Of a DNA stretch of 23,114 bases, positions 22,493-23,114 are shown in pieces. The first letter of the stretch is position 1, and the number at the start of each line of letters is the position of its first letter. The position numbers were made by a program, and so were the translations under genes. This DNA comes from JALSHZ01 sp964439815. GTDB taxonomy: Bacteria; Pseudomonadota; Gammaproteobacteria; UWMA-0217. The DNA lies in assembly GCA_964439815.1 (NCBI GenBank), contig CAYTPO010000182.1, positions 1 to 23,114 of the forward strand, given 5' to 3'. The notes below the pieces were generated by a model that was not told the DNA's origin, made no database searches, and saw only the letters and a list, made by a program, of their open reading frames with translations.

Positions 22493-23114
22493 TATTTCGC
22501 CCGGGTGAACTCGTAGCGATATCCCGCCTTGTTGGTCGCCACCATTCTGTCACCGGAATAACTGATCTGATAGGTGGCCGGCGTATCCGCCGTATCCGCC
22601 TGCACCAGCATGGTATCCCCCTGAATCTTGAAACTGCCCTTGGTGGTACGTCCCCCCGGATCGGTCCAGACGAACCGGTTTGCGGTAATCGTCAGGATGT
22701 CACGCCCCGATCCCATCCACAATCCGGTCAGTTCATCAGGCAGCACATCATGCTTTTTCGTGATCGGCGACTTCGCGGCAGTTTCTCCGCTGGAGATCGC
22801 AGGGGGCAGACTGGAGATACCTGGTTTGAAGACAGAGGCCACCGGAGCCGTCGTTGCGGAATTTCGGTTCCGCTCTCCCAGCAACTGCTGCAATTCCTGG
22901 AATGATAGCTGGATCTTGCCATTCTCGGGTAATGCTGCCGCTGGCAAAGCAGGCTTCGATGCATTGAATCCGGAGTAATTCATCAGGTTTGCCGGGTTCG
23001 AGAGGTTGCCCATGGTACCCGGCATTGGCCAGCCCCCCATACCCGGCTGCGCCATCATTGAACTCATGGCCATCGGTGCCGCCAGTGAGGACATGCCCGT
23101 GTAGGGGTTCATGC
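22492..23114 (-). CDS. Hypothetical protein with Met/Pro/Gly-rich N-terminus (partial at window edge)
   Basis: The stop TAG is at 22494-22492; the frame is still open at the window edge, and the Met at 23112 may be internal, so the start is unknown. About 206 residues are seen. The first about 50 are low-complexity Met/Pro/Gly/Ala (TGMSSLAAPMAMSSMMAQPG). A helix follows (IQLSFQELQQLLGERN), then a Pro/Ser linker. The last about 80 residues look like a small antiparallel beta domain (LTGLWMGSGRDILTITANRF, GSFKIQGDTMLVQADTADTP, YQISYSGDRMVATN), lipocalin-like in pattern: a ligand-binding or regulatory barrel is conceivable. No family is recognised. A strong hairpin overlaps the stop. Confidence 0.7.
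   Translation of the reverse strand, partial: MNPYTGMSSLAAPMAMSSMMAQPGMGGWPMPGTMGNLSNPANLMNYSGFNASKPALPAAALPENGKIQLSFQELQQLLGERNRNSATTAPVASVFKPGISSLPPAISSGETAAKSPITKKHDVLPDELTGLWMGSGRDILTITANRFVWTDPGGRTTKGSFKIQGDTMLVQADTADTPATYQISYSGDRMVATNKAGYRYEFTRAK

Overview
This window looks like chromosome from a free-living or environmental gammaproteobacterium with moderately high GC content. The basis is a class-typical housekeeping set: prfC, gloB, the tamA-tamB pair, a stand-alone hisI followed by yidD, and the end of valS. It is combined with a rich cyclic-nucleotide signalling set. I cannot place the genus from the sequence alone. No phage, plasmid, CRISPR or complete insertion-sequence genes are present, but small non-coding repeats sit in several intergenic gaps.

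Layout. 1-842: 3' end of valS (+). 910-3541 (-): two overlapping genes for putative c-di-GMP phosphodiesterases, a DUF3391/HD-GYP protein followed by a degenerate-GGDEF/EAL protein. 3691-5277 (-): prfC with a recognisable promoter. 5416-6550 (+): an SCP2-like protein, hisI, and yidD starting at a GTG that overlaps the hisI stop. 6551-7019: non-coding, with a REP-like repeat, a fragment related to the terminal repeat of a MITE-like element further on, and a clear class-I c-di-GMP (GEMM-I) riboswitch. 7020-8933 (+): the riboswitch-controlled gene, a large secreted lipoprotein that looks like a carbohydrate-binding/glycoside-hydrolase-like protein. 8934-9450: about 0.5 kb without a convincing gene. 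9451-10248 (-): gloB. 10306-15233 (+): tamA-tamB, coupled by a 4-nt overlap. 15324-16724 (-): an orphan periplasmic solute-binding protein with a helical C-terminal extension and a CRP-like site upstream. 16725-17272: intergenic, with a perfect 21-bp inverted-repeat (MITE-like) element and a second REP-like copy. 17273-20979 (+): a membrane-bound class III nucleotidyl cyclase homologue, overlapping by 4 nt an MscS-type channel with a C-terminal cyclic-nucleotide-binding-like domain. 21051-22226 (+): an outer-membrane protein with a strong terminator. 22492-23114 (-): a partial hypothetical gene.

How it fits together. Three parts concern nucleotide second messengers: the EAL/HD-GYP pair (c-di-GMP degradation), the c-di-GMP riboswitch ahead of the lipoprotein gene, and the cyclase-channel operon. 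The cyclase-channel pair reads as a self-contained circuit in which an extracytoplasmic sensor is fused to a cyclase and translationally coupled to a channel carrying a CNB-fold domain. However, the cyclase lacks one of the two metal-binding Asp residues and the channel's CNB domain lacks the usual Glu and Arg of the phosphate-binding cassette. The HD-GYP protein likewise has Leu in place of the His of its HD motif. The riboswitch leader can form two mutually exclusive folds consistent with translational control. These are the most interesting parts of the window.
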